Source: Falsiroseomonas bella
GTDB taxonomy: Bacteria > Pseudomonadota > Alphaproteobacteria > Acetobacterales > Acetobacteraceae
Reading direction: 5' to 3'
Assembly: GCF_003173615.1 (NCBI RefSeq)
Contig: NZ_QGNA01000005.1
Coordinates: 496,001-560,000 of the forward strand
Length of the DNA: 64,000 nt
Below the pieces are notes generated by a model, which saw only the letters and a program-made list of their open reading frames with translations, searched no databases and was not told where the DNA came from. Shown here in pieces: positions 16,302 through 25,010 of the stretch. Numbering within the stretch: position 1 is the stretch's first letter; the number at the start of each line of letters is the position of its first letter. The position numbers and the translations under genes were made by a program.

Positions 16302-17087
16302 CTAGGCGAGGATGTGGTAGCCGCCGTCGATGTAGAGCGTCTCGCCGGTCATGGCGGCGGCGTAGTCGCAGGCCAGGAACACGCAGGCGGCGCCGACTTC
16401 CTCGATCGTCACCAGCCGCCGCGCCGGCGCGCGGGAGGAGACGCGCTCCATCAGCTCGTCGAAATCCCTGATGCCGGATGCGGCGCGCGTGGCCAGCGGG
16501 CCGGGGCTCACCGCATGCACGCGGATGCCTTTCGGGCCAAGCTCCGTCGCGACATAGCGCACGGCCGATTCCAGCGCTGCCTTCACGGGCCCCATGATGC
16601 CGTAGTTCTCCACCACCTCGTTGGCGCCGAGATAGGACATGGTCAGCACCGTGCCGCCATCCTTCATCAGCGGCTCCGCGCGGCGCGCGAGGTCGAGGAG
16701 GGACCAGCAGGAGACGTCCATCGCGGTCAGGAAACCGTCGCGCGGGCAGTCCACCACGCGGCCCTGCAGCGCCTCCTTCGGCGCGAAGGCGATGGCGTGC
16801 ACCAGGATGTCGAGCCTGCCCCAGCGCTGCGCGATGGCCTCGAAGACGGCGTCCACCTGCGCGCCGTCCCGCACCTCCATCGGCAGGAAGATCGGCACGT
16901 CGAGCTGCTTCGCGAGCGGCTCGACATGCGGCTTCGCGCGCTCGTTCAGGTAGGTCATGGCGATCTCGGCGCCGGCCTTGCGCATCGCCGCGGCGCAGCC
17001 CCAGGCGATGGAGCGGTCGTTGGCCACGCCGACGACCAGCGCCTTCTTGCCGGTCAGCACGGGCGGCAGGCGATCGGGGTCGGGCAT
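16302..17087 (-). CDS. fabI: Enoyl-[acyl-carrier-protein] reductase FabI
   Basis: The 261-residue product is a FabI-type short-chain reductase. It has the NAD-binding start ALVVGVANDRSIAWGCA (FabI-specific, not GxxxGxG), the catalytic Y-x6-K in NYGIMGPVKAA, and the end GETLYIDGGYHI. FabI reduces enoyl-ACP in the last step of fatty-acid elongation. GAGGAG lies five bases before ATG 17087, and the gene follows ackA by nine bases. The operon pta-ackA-fabI is seen in other alphaproteobacteria. It may be a second, condition-specific FabI, perhaps acting on crotonyl-type substrates, but that is inference. Confidence 0.92.
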   Translation of the reverse strand: MPDPDRLPPVLTGKKALVVGVANDRSIAWGCAAAMRKAGAEIAMTYLNERAKPHVEPLAKQLDVPIFLPMEVRDGAQVDAVFEAIAQRWGRLDILVHAIAFAPKEALQGRVVDCPRDGFLTAMDVSCWSLLDLARRAEPLMKDGGTVLTMSYLGANEVVENYGIMGPVKAALESAVRYVATELGPKGIRVHAVSPGPLATRAASGIRDFDELMERVSSRAPARRLVTIEEVGAACVFLACDYAAAMTGETLYIDGGYHILA

Positions 17088-17096
17088 GCTCTCTCC

Positions 17097-18266
17097 TCAG
17101 CGCACCAGCGCGCGCGTGTGGCGCGCGATCATCAGGTTCTCGTCGGTCGGGATGACATGGACGCCGACGCGGCTGCCGGGCGTCGAGATGCGCTTCCCGC
17201 GCGCGGCGTTCGCCGCCTCGTCGAGTTCGACACCCATCCAGCCGCAGGCGCGGCACACCGCCTCGCGGATCGCCACGGCGTTCTCGCCGACGCCGGCGGT
17301 GAAGACGAGCCCGTCGAGGCCGCCCATCGCGCCGGCCAGGGAGGCGACGTTGCGCGCGACCTGGTGGACGAAGACCTCGATCGCGAAGCGCGCACGCGGC
17401 TTCTCGCTCGCCAGCAGGTCGCGGAAGTCGGAGGAGACGCCGGAGAGACCCAGCATGCCGGACTTGCGGTAGAGCAGCGCCTCCACCGCCTCGGCGTCCA
17501 TGCCTTCCGTCGTCATCAGGTGCAGCACGACGGCGGGATCGAGCTGCCCGCAGCGCGTGCCCATCGGCAGCCCGTCGAGCGCGGAGAAGCCCATCGTCGT
17601 CGCCATGCTGCGCCCGGCCCGCATGGCGCAGAGCGAGGCGCCGTTGCCGAGATGCGCCACCACCACGCGCCCGGCGGCGATCTCCGGTGCCGCGCGCGGC
17701 AGGACAGAGGCGATGTACTCGTAGGAAAGCCCGTGGAAGCCGTAGCGCCGGATGCCGCGCTCGGCCATCTCCCAGGGCAGCGCGAAGACCTGCGCGACCT
17801 CGGGGATGGTGCGGTGGAAGGCGGTGTCGAAGCAGGCGACCTGCGGCAGGCCGGGATTGCGCGCGAGCGCCGCGCGGATCGGGGCGAGGTTGTGCGGCTG
17901 GTGCAGCGGCGCGAGCGGCACGAAGGCTTCCAGCTCATCGAGCATGGCCGGCGTGACGCGCGCGGGCGCCGCGTGGTTCGGCCCGCCATGCACCACGCGG
18001 TGGCCGATCGCGGACAGGCGGCGCCCGGCGAGCCATTCCTGCAGCCAGGGCATCAGCGCGACGAGCGCATCGGCCGGCGTCGCGGGCGGGGCGGCGGAGA
18101 GGTCGGGCGGCGGCAGCGCCTCGCCCGCGCCGGTCCTGGCCTTCGCCGCCGGCCGCACGCCGATGCCGTCCACCTGGCCGTTCAGCAGGCAATCGTCGCC
18201 CGCATAGATCGAGAATTTCAGCGAGGAGGAGCCGGCATTGACGACGCCGATCAAGCCATCGGTCAT
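17097..18266 (-). CDS. ackA: Acetate (propionate) kinase
   Basis: The 389-residue product has the acetokinase landmarks: VNAGSSSLKFSIY at the N-terminus, ACFDTAFHRTIP, RRYGFHGLSYEY and the phosphate loop VVAHLGNGASLCA. The C-terminal signature FTAGVGENAVAIRE is also present. It interconverts acetyl phosphate and acetate with ATP/ADP. Its ATG overlaps the stop of pta by four bases (ATGA), so Pta and AckA are made in step, giving acetyl-CoA to acetate with ATP synthesis. Length is close to the usual 390-400. Confidence 0.95.
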   Translation of the reverse strand: MTDGLIGVVNAGSSSLKFSIYAGDDCLLNGQVDGIGVRPAAKARTGAGEALPPPDLSAAPPATPADALVALMPWLQEWLAGRRLSAIGHRVVHGGPNHAAPARVTPAMLDELEAFVPLAPLHQPHNLAPIRAALARNPGLPQVACFDTAFHRTIPEVAQVFALPWEMAERGIRRYGFHGLSYEYIASVLPRAAPEIAAGRVVVAHLGNGASLCAMRAGRSMATTMGFSALDGLPMGTRCGQLDPAVVLHLMTTEGMDAEAVEALLYRKSGMLGLSGVSSDFRDLLASEKPRARFAIEVFVHQVARNVASLAGAMGGLDGLVFTAGVGENAVAIREAVCRACGWMGVELDEAANAARGKRISTPGSRVGVHVIPTDENLMIARHTRALVR

Positions 18267-19636
18267 GCGCGCTTCCCCTGCGCCGCCGCCAGCAGCCGGG
18301 CCAGCGCGATGGACGCCAGGCGGGATGCCACGCTGTCCGCACGACTGGTCAGGATGATCGGCACCTTCGCACCCAGCACGATCCCTGCGCTGTCGGCACC
18401 CGCCAGGTAGCTCAGCTGCTTGGCCAGCATGTTCCCCGCCTCGAGGTCGGGCACGACGAGGATGTCGGCATCGCCCGCCACCGGCGAGACGATCTTCTTG
18501 ATCTCGGCGGCGGCGCGGCTGATCGCGTTGTCGAAGGCGAGCGGCCCGTCGAGCAGCGCGCCGGTGATCTGGCCGCGATCGGCCATCTTGCACAGCAGCG
18601 CGGCGTCCAGCGTGCCCGGGATCTTGGGGTTCACCGTCTCCACCGCCGAGAGGATCGCCACCTTCGGCTGCGGATTGCCCAGCGCGTGCAGCATGTCCAC
18701 CGCGTTCTGGACGATGTCCACCTTGGTCATCAGGTCGGGCGCGATGTTGATCGCGGCGTCCGTCACGAACAACGCCTTCGGGTAGGAAGGGACGTCCATC
18801 GCGAAGACATGGCTGATGCGCCGCACGGTGCGCAGCCCGCCCTCGCGCGAGACGACAGCCCCCATCAGCTCGTCGGTGTGCAGGCTGCCCTTCATCAGCG
18901 TCTCGGCACGGCCTTCCTTGCACAGCCTGACCGCGGCCATGGCGGCTTCGACCGGCGTTGCGGCTTCCAGCAGTTCCGCGCCATCCAGCGAGACGCCGGC
19001 GGCGGCGGCGGCCTTCTCGATCTCCGCGCGCGGACCGACCAGGATCGGCTTCAGCCCGCCCTCGCGCATCGCCTGCAACGGCCCGAGCAGACTGTCGCGG
19101 TCGCAGGGCCAGGCGACGGCGGCGGTCACGGCCGGGGCGCGCGCGGCGCTTTGCATCAACCGCTCGAGATGGCGGTGGCTGTGCAGGATGATGTCGGGCC
19201 GCGCCTCCGGCCGGAGCGTGACGGGCTCCGCCGGCAGGCGCACCAGCACGCTGCCTTCCGCCAGCCGGCCGCGGGCGCAGTCCACGCTCAGCGCGATGCT
19301 TGCCGTCTCCTCGCTCGGCCGCGCGGCGATCGTGCCCGCGACCACCACCTTGTCGCCGACCGCGGGGTCCATGGCGAAGCGGATCTCCTGCGCCAGCACC
19401 TCGCTGCCCGGGCCGGGCAGGCGGCGCGCGACGAAATCCAGGATGATCCCGTGCATCAGCATCGCAAGCGCCGCGTCGGGCAGCTTGCCGGGCGGCGCGT
19501 CCGGCGTGCCGAACAGCGCAGCGACCACGTCGAAGCCGCGTTCCTGCAGCACATGCTCGCTGCTCGCCGACATGCCCGGCGCGGCGTCACGGCGAGACAG
19601 CCCTACCAGCGATCCGTCGTCGTTGAAGCTGCTCAA
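18263..19636 (-). CDS. pta: Phosphate acetyltransferase with degenerate N-terminal hydratase-like domain
   Basis: I chose TTG 19636 because AGGAG stands seven bases before it; the frame continues upstream without a site. The 457-residue product resembles bifunctional enoyl-CoA hydratase/phosphate acetyltransferases. Residues about 30-140 keep the MaoC-type strand LPGPGSEVLAQEIRF but lack the NPxH...D active-site segment normally found ahead of it. The C-terminal PTA domain (about 150-455) is complete, with AETLMKGSLHTDELM and the end-region SYLAGADSAGIVLGAKVPIILTSRAD. It should transfer acetyl between CoA and phosphate. The hydratase half is probably not catalytic. It is coupled to ackA by ATGA. 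Confidence 0.9.
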   Translation of the reverse strand: MSSFNDDGSLVGLSRRDAAPGMSASSEHVLQERGFDVVAALFGTPDAPPGKLPDAALAMLMHGIILDFVARRLPGPGSEVLAQEIRFAMDPAVGDKVVVAGTIAARPSEETASIALSVDCARGRLAEGSVLVRLPAEPVTLRPEARPDIILHSHRHLERLMQSAARAPAVTAAVAWPCDRDSLLGPLQAMREGGLKPILVGPRAEIEKAAAAAGVSLDGAELLEAATPVEAAMAAVRLCKEGRAETLMKGSLHTDELMGAVVSREGGLRTVRRISHVFAMDVPSYPKALFVTDAAINIAPDLMTKVDIVQNAVDMLHALGNPQPKVAILSAVETVNPKIPGTLDAALLCKMADRGQITGALLDGPLAFDNAISRAAAEIKKIVSPVAGDADILVVPDLEAGNMLAKQLSYLAGADSAGIVLGAKVPIILTSRADSVASRLASIALARLLAAAQGKRA

Positions 19637-19823
19637 GGCATTTCTCCTCGATCCCGCTTGATTGGCGTGCGGCCCACCCGCTGTTGATCGCCAAGCAAGC
19701 GCAGCACATCCCGGCCATGGTAGTGGATACATACACGCGTCTCGTGCTCAGTACTGCCGGCCACGGGCGCCGTGCGTTGATCTCTCGCATTCGCGAATAC
19801 GCCTGCCGTCACGCTCGCATCCC

Positions 19824-21539
19824 TCATGCCCTGGCGCCCTCCGCCTCCTCGAGAACGGCCGCGAGCGTCGTGGCACGCGAGATGCCGCCGACCACATCCG
19901 CGAAGCCGTCGCGCCGCAGCAGGTCGCGCACACGGCCATGCGCGCCGGTGATCACGAACCTGATCCCCTGGCCGGCCAGCGTCGCATGCAACTTCCGCAG
20001 CATGCCCAGCGCCGACAAATCCATGTTCGGTGAGCTCGACAGGTCGCAGACCACCAGCCGGACGGATCCTTGCGGCTGCGCGGCGAGTCGCGCGAGAACC
20101 GCGTCCTGGACGTTCTCGGCATTCACGTAGAGCAGCGATCCTTCGGGGCGGAACGCCAGCGCGCCGGGGATCGTCTCATTCTCCGGATGGCGCGCCATGT
20201 CGCTGTAGTGCGACGTGCCGGGCACGCGGCCGAGGAAGGCGACATGCGGCCGGCTCGCCCGGACCAGCATCATCAGCACCGAGGCGAGTGCGGCGAGCAG
20301 GATGCCCTGCAGGATGCCGAGCAGCAGCACGCCGACCAGCGCCACGGCAGCGGCGGCGAAATCCACGCGGCTGACGCGCCAGAGGCGGAGCAGTTCCGGG
20401 ATGTTGATCAACCCCGCAACCGCCGTCAGCACCACGGCAGCCAGCGTCGCCTTCGGCAGGTTGGCGAGCAGACCGGTCAGGAACACCAGGCAAAGGGCCA
20501 GCGTCGCCGAGGCGAAGACCAGCGTCAGCGGCGTGCGCGAGCCCGCCTTCTCGGCCACCGCGGATTGCGACAGCCCGCCTGCGACCGGATAGCCGTGGCC
20601 AAGGCCCGCCATCAGGTTGGCCGCCCCGATGCCGAGGAATTCCTGCCTGGGGTTCAGCGCGTAGCCATGCTTCTCCGCGAAGCTGCGAGCCGCGGAGACG
20701 CCCTCGATGTAGGCGAGCAGCAGGCAGCCGGCGGCGAGCGGGACGATGCCCTCGACCTCGGAGAGCCGGAGCGACGGGAGACCGATCTCGGGCAAGCCCG
20801 CAGGTATGGATCCCGTGATCACCACGCCCTGCGAGGCGAGGCCGAACAGGCTTGCCGCCAGGATCGACAGCACCACCACGCCGAGCGCGATCGGCCGGCC
20901 GGGCAAGGCCTTGCCGCCCGCGACGAGCAGCACGAGTCCGGCGAGGCCGACGCCGAGGGTGAGCGGCTTGAGCCCCGGCAACTGACCAGCGAGCATCACC
21001 AGGCGCTCGATCGTGTTGTGCCCGCCGCCCGCGACGCCGAAGAGCGCGGGCAGCTGCGTCACCGCGATGGTGATGCCTGCGCCCGCCTTGAAGCCCACGA
21101 GGATGCTGTCGCTGATCAGCTTCACGAGGACACTGAGCCGCAGAGCCCAGGAGATGACGCACAGCAGGGCAACCGTGAAGGCGGCGAGGCTGGCGATCTC
21201 GGCGTATCGCGCGGCGTCCCCGCCCGCCATGACGCCGACATTCGCCGCCACCATCAGCGAGATCGCGGACGTCGGCCCGATGGCGAGGTGCCGCGAGGAG
21301 CCGAGCAGCGCATAGCCCAGCCCGCCCAGCATGTAGCCATAGACGCCGACCTGCGGCGGCAGGCCGGCGAGAGTGGCATAGGCGAGTGCGACCGGCAGCG
21401 CATAGGCGGCGAGCGTCACGCCAGCCACGAGGTCGCCGCGCAGCCATTCCCGTGAATAGCCGCGCAGCCATCCGAAGGGCGGGAACAGCGCGGTGCGGCG
21501 CGCCGGCACGGGAACGGCGTCGGGGCGCGAAAGGCTCAT
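19824..21539 (-). CDS. SulP-family anion transporter with STAS domain
   Basis: The 571-residue product has 10-14 membrane helices (about 30-430) with SulP features: ALPVALAYATLAGLPPQVG, GPTSAISL and a LGIGAANLMAGLGHGYPVAGGLSQSAV block. A cytoplasmic STAS domain follows (about 455-565, LVVCDLSSSPNMDLSALGML). The STAS Ser of sulphate permeases is represented within DLSSSPNMD. Substrates could be sulphate, bicarbonate or a dicarboxylate. It begins 27 bases after the DUF2252 gene and is followed by a 187-bp gap before pta in which I see nothing clear. Confidence 0.9.
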   Translation of the reverse strand: MSLSRPDAVPVPARRTALFPPFGWLRGYSREWLRGDLVAGVTLAAYALPVALAYATLAGLPPQVGVYGYMLGGLGYALLGSSRHLAIGPTSAISLMVAANVGVMAGGDAARYAEIASLAAFTVALLCVISWALRLSVLVKLISDSILVGFKAGAGITIAVTQLPALFGVAGGGHNTIERLVMLAGQLPGLKPLTLGVGLAGLVLLVAGGKALPGRPIALGVVVLSILAASLFGLASQGVVITGSIPAGLPEIGLPSLRLSEVEGIVPLAAGCLLLAYIEGVSAARSFAEKHGYALNPRQEFLGIGAANLMAGLGHGYPVAGGLSQSAVAEKAGSRTPLTLVFASATLALCLVFLTGLLANLPKATLAAVVLTAVAGLINIPELLRLWRVSRVDFAAAAVALVGVLLLGILQGILLAALASVLMMLVRASRPHVAFLGRVPGTSHYSDMARHPENETIPGALAFRPEGSLLYVNAENVQDAVLARLAAQPQGSVRLVVCDLSSSPNMDLSALGMLRKLHATLAGQGIRFVITGAHGRVRDLLRRDGFADVVGGISRATTLAAVLEEAEGARA

Positions 21540-21566
21540 GCCGCGCTGTCTCCTGCCCGCATGAAG

Positions 21567-23027
21567 TCAGGCTTCCGAACGGATCTCGAGGCGGCCGGCG
21601 CGCACGGCGGCGACCATCGCCTCGTGGTCGCGCTCAGCCTGGTCGGCATAGCTGGCGGCGAAATCCGCCATCGCATCCTCGAAAGCATCGCTGTCGCCCA
21701 TATAGGCGCTGAGCAGCACCGGATCGCCCGAGCGGCAATGCGCCCGGGCCAGTGTCATGCCCGTGTAGCGGGCATAGACCTTGGTGCCCGAGGGAATGGC
21801 AACCTCGATCTGCGGCTTGATCTTCACGTCGTTCAACTGTCGCACATACAGGTTCGGGTGGCCCTTCCCGGCGCCGGTCAGCCAGCCCAGGAACATGTCG
21901 CTCGCACCCTGCATCAGTCGCTGGCCGCGCACCACGCGCTCGCCCGGATGCGTCACGGGGTTGGCGCCCGCATAGGGCTCGAGCACCGAGCGCCGTGCCT
22001 CCTTCACCTGCAGGAAGAGCGGGTCGCCGTTGCCCGACATCAGCAGGACCACGGCGCAGAGCGTGCCGACGCTGCCCACGCCCACGACTTTGATCGCGAT
22101 ATCCACGAGCCGGTAGCGCTCGAGCAGGGTGGCAACCGACGGCAGCACCGACTCCCTGTAGCGACGGAAGGATTCCGCGATGTCGTCGCGGAAGTGCCGG
22201 CCACGTTCGTCGTCGATGTGATAGACGAGCGGCGGCTGGTCGCGGATGCGCGGCTCCGGGCGGCTGCGCACCGCGAGCTTCTCGAATTCCAGCTCATGGC
22301 TGGCGGTCTCGGTGCCGTCCTTGATCTTCTTCTGGAGCTTCTTCTGCAGCGCGGTGTTGCCCGTCGCCTCCAGCAATTCCTCCAGGTCGAAGCTGTCGTA
22401 CCAGGCGTCCAGTATGGGCATTTCCGCATAGCGCGCCATGCGCTTGCGGTAGGCGCGCGCGGCGCGCCAGGCGCATTCGCGCGTGTCGTCGAGCGAGAAG
22501 TTCCGGTAGCGGCCGAGCAGCACGAAGCTCGCGACCAGCCGCTTGACGTCCCATTCCCATGGCGCGGGGGAGGTCTCGTCGAAGTCGTTGATGTCGAACA
22601 CGATGCGCCGTTCCGGCGTCGCGAAGCCGCCGAAATTCACGGCGTGGCAGTCACCGCAGGCCTGCACGCGGACGCCGCTGGACGGCGTGCGCGACAGGTC
22701 CGCCGCCATCACGGCGGCCGAGCCCCGAAAGAAGGCGAAGGGGTTGGCAAGCATGCGGCCGTAGCGGATGGGCACGAGGTGCTCGATGCGCCCCTTGCTG
22801 CTCTCGATCAACAGGTCGATCGGGTCGTGCTGGCGCTGCGCCGCACGCCAGGCGGCGTGGTTCTTCAGCGGGGTGTGCTTCGCCAGGGCGCGGCCAGCGG
22901 CCTGGCGATCCCGCACGGATGCGGTTTGCGGCGGCGCCGAGGCGGCCGCGACATGCGCGGGGGCGCCCGCCTTTGCCGCGCCTGGTTCGCGGGTGGGGCC
23001 ACCCTTGTGCTTCGACGTCTTGGCCAT
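21567..23027 (-). CDS. DUF2252 protein, kinase-like fold
   Basis: ATG 23027 gives 486 residues, preceded by AAGGACGG. After a Lys/Ala-rich start the product matches DUF2252, with DPIDLLIESSKGRIEHLVPIRYGRM, then GDCHAVNFGGF (about residue 130) and FDINDFDE. The GDxHxxN and DFD pair resembles the catalytic loop and metal site of aminoglycoside-phosphotransferase-like kinases, so a small-molecule or protein kinase role is likely but untested. It lies between DUF1622 and SulP genes in one orientation. A role in the envelope or stress response is suggested only by neighbours. Confidence 0.85.
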   Translation of the reverse strand: MAKTSKHKGGPTREPGAAKAGAPAHVAAASAPPQTASVRDRQAAGRALAKHTPLKNHAAWRAAQRQHDPIDLLIESSKGRIEHLVPIRYGRMLANPFAFFRGSAAVMAADLSRTPSSGVRVQACGDCHAVNFGGFATPERRIVFDINDFDETSPAPWEWDVKRLVASFVLLGRYRNFSLDDTRECAWRAARAYRKRMARYAEMPILDAWYDSFDLEELLEATGNTALQKKLQKKIKDGTETASHELEFEKLAVRSRPEPRIRDQPPLVYHIDDERGRHFRDDIAESFRRYRESVLPSVATLLERYRLVDIAIKVVGVGSVGTLCAVVLLMSGNGDPLFLQVKEARRSVLEPYAGANPVTHPGERVVRGQRLMQGASDMFLGWLTGAGKGHPNLYVRQLNDVKIKPQIEVAIPSGTKVYARYTGMTLARAHCRSGDPVLLSAYMGDSDAFEDAMADFAASYADQAERDHEAMVAAVRAGRLEIRSEA

Positions 23028-23159
23028 GTCAGTGCCGTCCTTTGTGGGTGTCCACTGAATTGGTGTGCAGGGTCGAGGCCGGGTCGACGCTCGGTCCCAT
23101 GGACCGGGCATCCTCTCGGATCCGATCCGTGCGGCGGGAGAGTCTGCTTCGTGCGTGCA

Positions 23160-23525
23160 TCAGGCGCGCAACGCCGGCCGCGGGGCCTGCTCCTCCGCCA
23201 GTTCGCGCTGCAGGAAGAAGTTCAGGAAGGTGCGGATGGCCGCGACTGCCGCCAGCTTTCCGATCTGGTCCCAGTCCGGCGAGATCGCCGTGCCGACGAT
23301 GTCGGCGGCGAGTTGGAACTCCAGCGCCAGCGACAGGCCACGCGCAAGGCCCATGCGCACGTCGCCTGTCACCCGGCCAAGCGCCTGACCAACCAGCCTC
23401 GAAAGTGCCACGAGCATGGCCACGAGGATGATGGCGACGCTGACCGCCTCGATACCGAGCTTGAGCCACGACGCCGCGGCGATGACCGCGGCTTCGAGTC
23501 CCTCGGGAAGTGCGGCGACGTGCAT
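23160..23525 (-). CDS. DUF1622 membrane protein
   Basis: The 121-residue product has two clear membrane helices (about 28-48 and 85-105) around GRVTGDVRMGLARGLSLALEFQLAADIVGTA, which is the DUF1622 signature. The family is small, membrane-bound and of unknown function. It heads the minus-strand series that runs through DUF2252 and SulP. The 606-bp region upstream carries two copies of the GTTAC-N-GTRAC motif, so it may be the first gene of a regulated operon. Confidence 0.85.
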   Translation of the reverse strand: MHVAALPEGLEAAVIAAASWLKLGIEAVSVAIILVAMLVALSRLVGQALGRVTGDVRMGLARGLSLALEFQLAADIVGTAISPDWDQIGKLAAVAAIRTFLNFFLQRELAEEQAPRPALRA

Positions 23526-23784
23526 GCGCGTGCTCCTGGATGGCCCGCTCGTCGGGCAGGCATGGCGCCCAAGGACCGGGCTCAGCCCACGAGAAAGCCC
23601 CCAGGCTCGCGGCCCGATCGATTTCCAAGAACTGGCAGCCGCAGGGACCGCGGGATCATCAGACAGGGGCAGCGCTTCATGGCGTTCTCTCCCAGATCGA
23701 CAGCATCAGCGCGATCATGGTGAGTTGACCACTTAGCACCGCGGAGACACTGCCGGGCGGCTCGAGAGCCCGCGCCCTGGGTAA

Positions 23785-23795
23785 GTTACGGTGAC
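23785..23795. promoter_or_regulatory. GTTAC-N-GTRAC motif, copy 1
   Basis: GTTACGGTGAC matches the consensus GTTAC-N-GT(A/G)AC, an 11-bp near-palindrome. It lies 260 bases upstream of the DUF1622 start and about 336 bases before the BASS-permease start. It is probably a dimeric repressor or activator site. The binding protein is unknown. Confidence 0.45.
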
Positions 23796-23880
23796 ATGCG
23801 GCCGGCCCGGGCTGCGTCCGCGCTGGGCGGGGTGAAAGCGCGAAGCGGGGGATGGCCGCCATGAAGGCGCGGACGGCGGA

Positions 23881-23891
23881 GTTACCGTAAC
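23881..23891. promoter_or_regulatory. GTTAC-N-GTRAC motif, copy 2 (perfect palindrome)
   Basis: GTTACCGTAAC is perfectly symmetric around its central base. It lies 96 bases from copy 1 in the same spacer, so the two sites could be bound together. Confidence 0.5.
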
Positions 23892-24131
23892 GTACTCCGG
23901 GCTGGCCCGGCCGGCGCCATGCTGAACGCACCCAGGGACGTCGACCTTTATGAACGAGATACGACACTCCCCATCCGATGCCGGGCTCGTTTCGGCCAGC
24001 TTTCCGTCTGAAGCGGCGCACCGGTCGCCCTGGCGACGGGGGCCACGGCCATCGACGACGCCTGTGCCCGGATGCGGGCGCGACGCTTCGGGAACGGCCG
24101 CAGCGCCGCCTGCCAGGCAATCCTGACGCCG

Positions 24132-24998
24132 ATGGATGGCATGGATGGCGCCCTCGCGTTGGCGCTCAAGGTTCTGCTGCTCATCTTCATGGCGGGCTCG
24201 CTGCTCGAGATGGGGCTCGGGCTGAGCGTCACGGAGGCGCTGAAGGGGCTGCGCAATCCCCGCTTCCTCGCATACGGCGTGCTGTTCGCCTTCATCCTTG
24301 GGCCGCTCGTCGCCTGGGTCCTGACCCGTATCATCCCGCTTGAGGAACCCTATGCGGCTGGGCTGCTGCTACTCGCGATGGCACCCTGTGCGCCCTTCCT
24401 GCCGATGATGGTGGGCCGTGCGCGGGGCGACATCGGATATGTGCCGGCCATGCTTTTGCTGTCGGCCGTCGGCACGCTGATCCTGATGCCAGCCGGGGTG
24501 CCGTTGCTGGTCCCGGGCCTGGCCGTCGATGCCTGGACGATCGCGCGCCCGTTGATCGTGATGGTCCTGCTGCCGCTGCTGGCCGGCCTGGTCCTGTTCC
24601 GCACCGCCCCAGGCTTCGCGGCTGCCATCCGGCCCAGGGTCAAGCGCGTGACGGGGATCGCCGCGATCGGGCTGCTCGCGCTCTGCGTCGTGATGTACGG
24701 CCGCGGCTTCGCAAGCACCTTCGGAAGCTTCGCGATCGGCACGCAGCTTCTGTTCCTGGGCCTGCTGACGACGGCGGGCTATGCCTTCCCGCGCGGGCTC
24801 GCGCAGGCGCAGCGCAGCGTCCTCGGCCTTGGCCTCGGCACGCGGAACGTGGGGGCGGCCGTCGCGCCGCTGCTTGCGGTGGCCGATATCGATCAGCGCG
24901 CGATCGTCATGGTGGTGCTCGGCGTTCCGCTGCAGCTCCTCTGCAGCCTTGTGGCTGCCGCCTGGTTCGCACGCGACGCGAAGCGCGCCGAGCTCTGA
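24132..24998 (+). CDS. Bile acid:sodium symporter (BASS)-family permease
   Basis: The start at ATG 24132 is chosen from domain length; no strong ribosome site is visible and ATG 24141 is possible. The 288-residue product has 9-10 hydrophobic helices. It carries BASS landmarks: LLLLAMAPCAPFLPMMVGRARGD with the conserved Pro-rich bend, and LGLGTRNVGAAVAPLLAV near the C-terminus (the GxRNxxxA sodium-site helix). Members carry organic anions with sodium, and some remain uncharacterised. It is followed 12 bases later by a DUF2254 gene, probably in one operon. Confidence 0.82.
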   Translation: MDGMDGALALALKVLLLIFMAGSLLEMGLGLSVTEALKGLRNPRFLAYGVLFAFILGPLVAWVLTRIIPLEEPYAAGLLLLAMAPCAPFLPMMVGRARGDIGYVPAMLLLSAVGTLILMPAGVPLLVPGLAVDAWTIARPLIVMVLLPLLAGLVLFRTAPGFAAAIRPRVKRVTGIAAIGLLALCVVMYGRGFASTFGSFAIGTQLLFLGLLTTAGYAFPRGLAQAQRSVLGLGLGTRNVGAAVAPLLAVADIDQRAIVMVVLGVPLQLLCSLVAAAWFARDAKRAEL

Positions 24999-25010
24999 AG
25001 GATACGCCGC

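Larger units (their letters stand above)
23526..24131. other. 606-bp divergent spacer with two copies of an 11-bp palindromic motif
   Basis: I see no convincing gene. GTTACGGTGAC lies at 23785-23795 and GTTACCGTAAC at 23881-23891, 96 bases apart. The second is embedded in a wider inverted pair GGAGT...ACTCC (about 23878-23898). The region separates the minus-strand DUF1622 series from the plus-strand BASS-permease gene, so it should hold promoters for both. Confidence 0.5.

Noticed and set aside
23677-24120. Minus-strand frame in the 606-bp spacer
   Set aside because: The product is Arg/Pro/Gly-rich without any recognisable segment and runs over the palindromic motifs.
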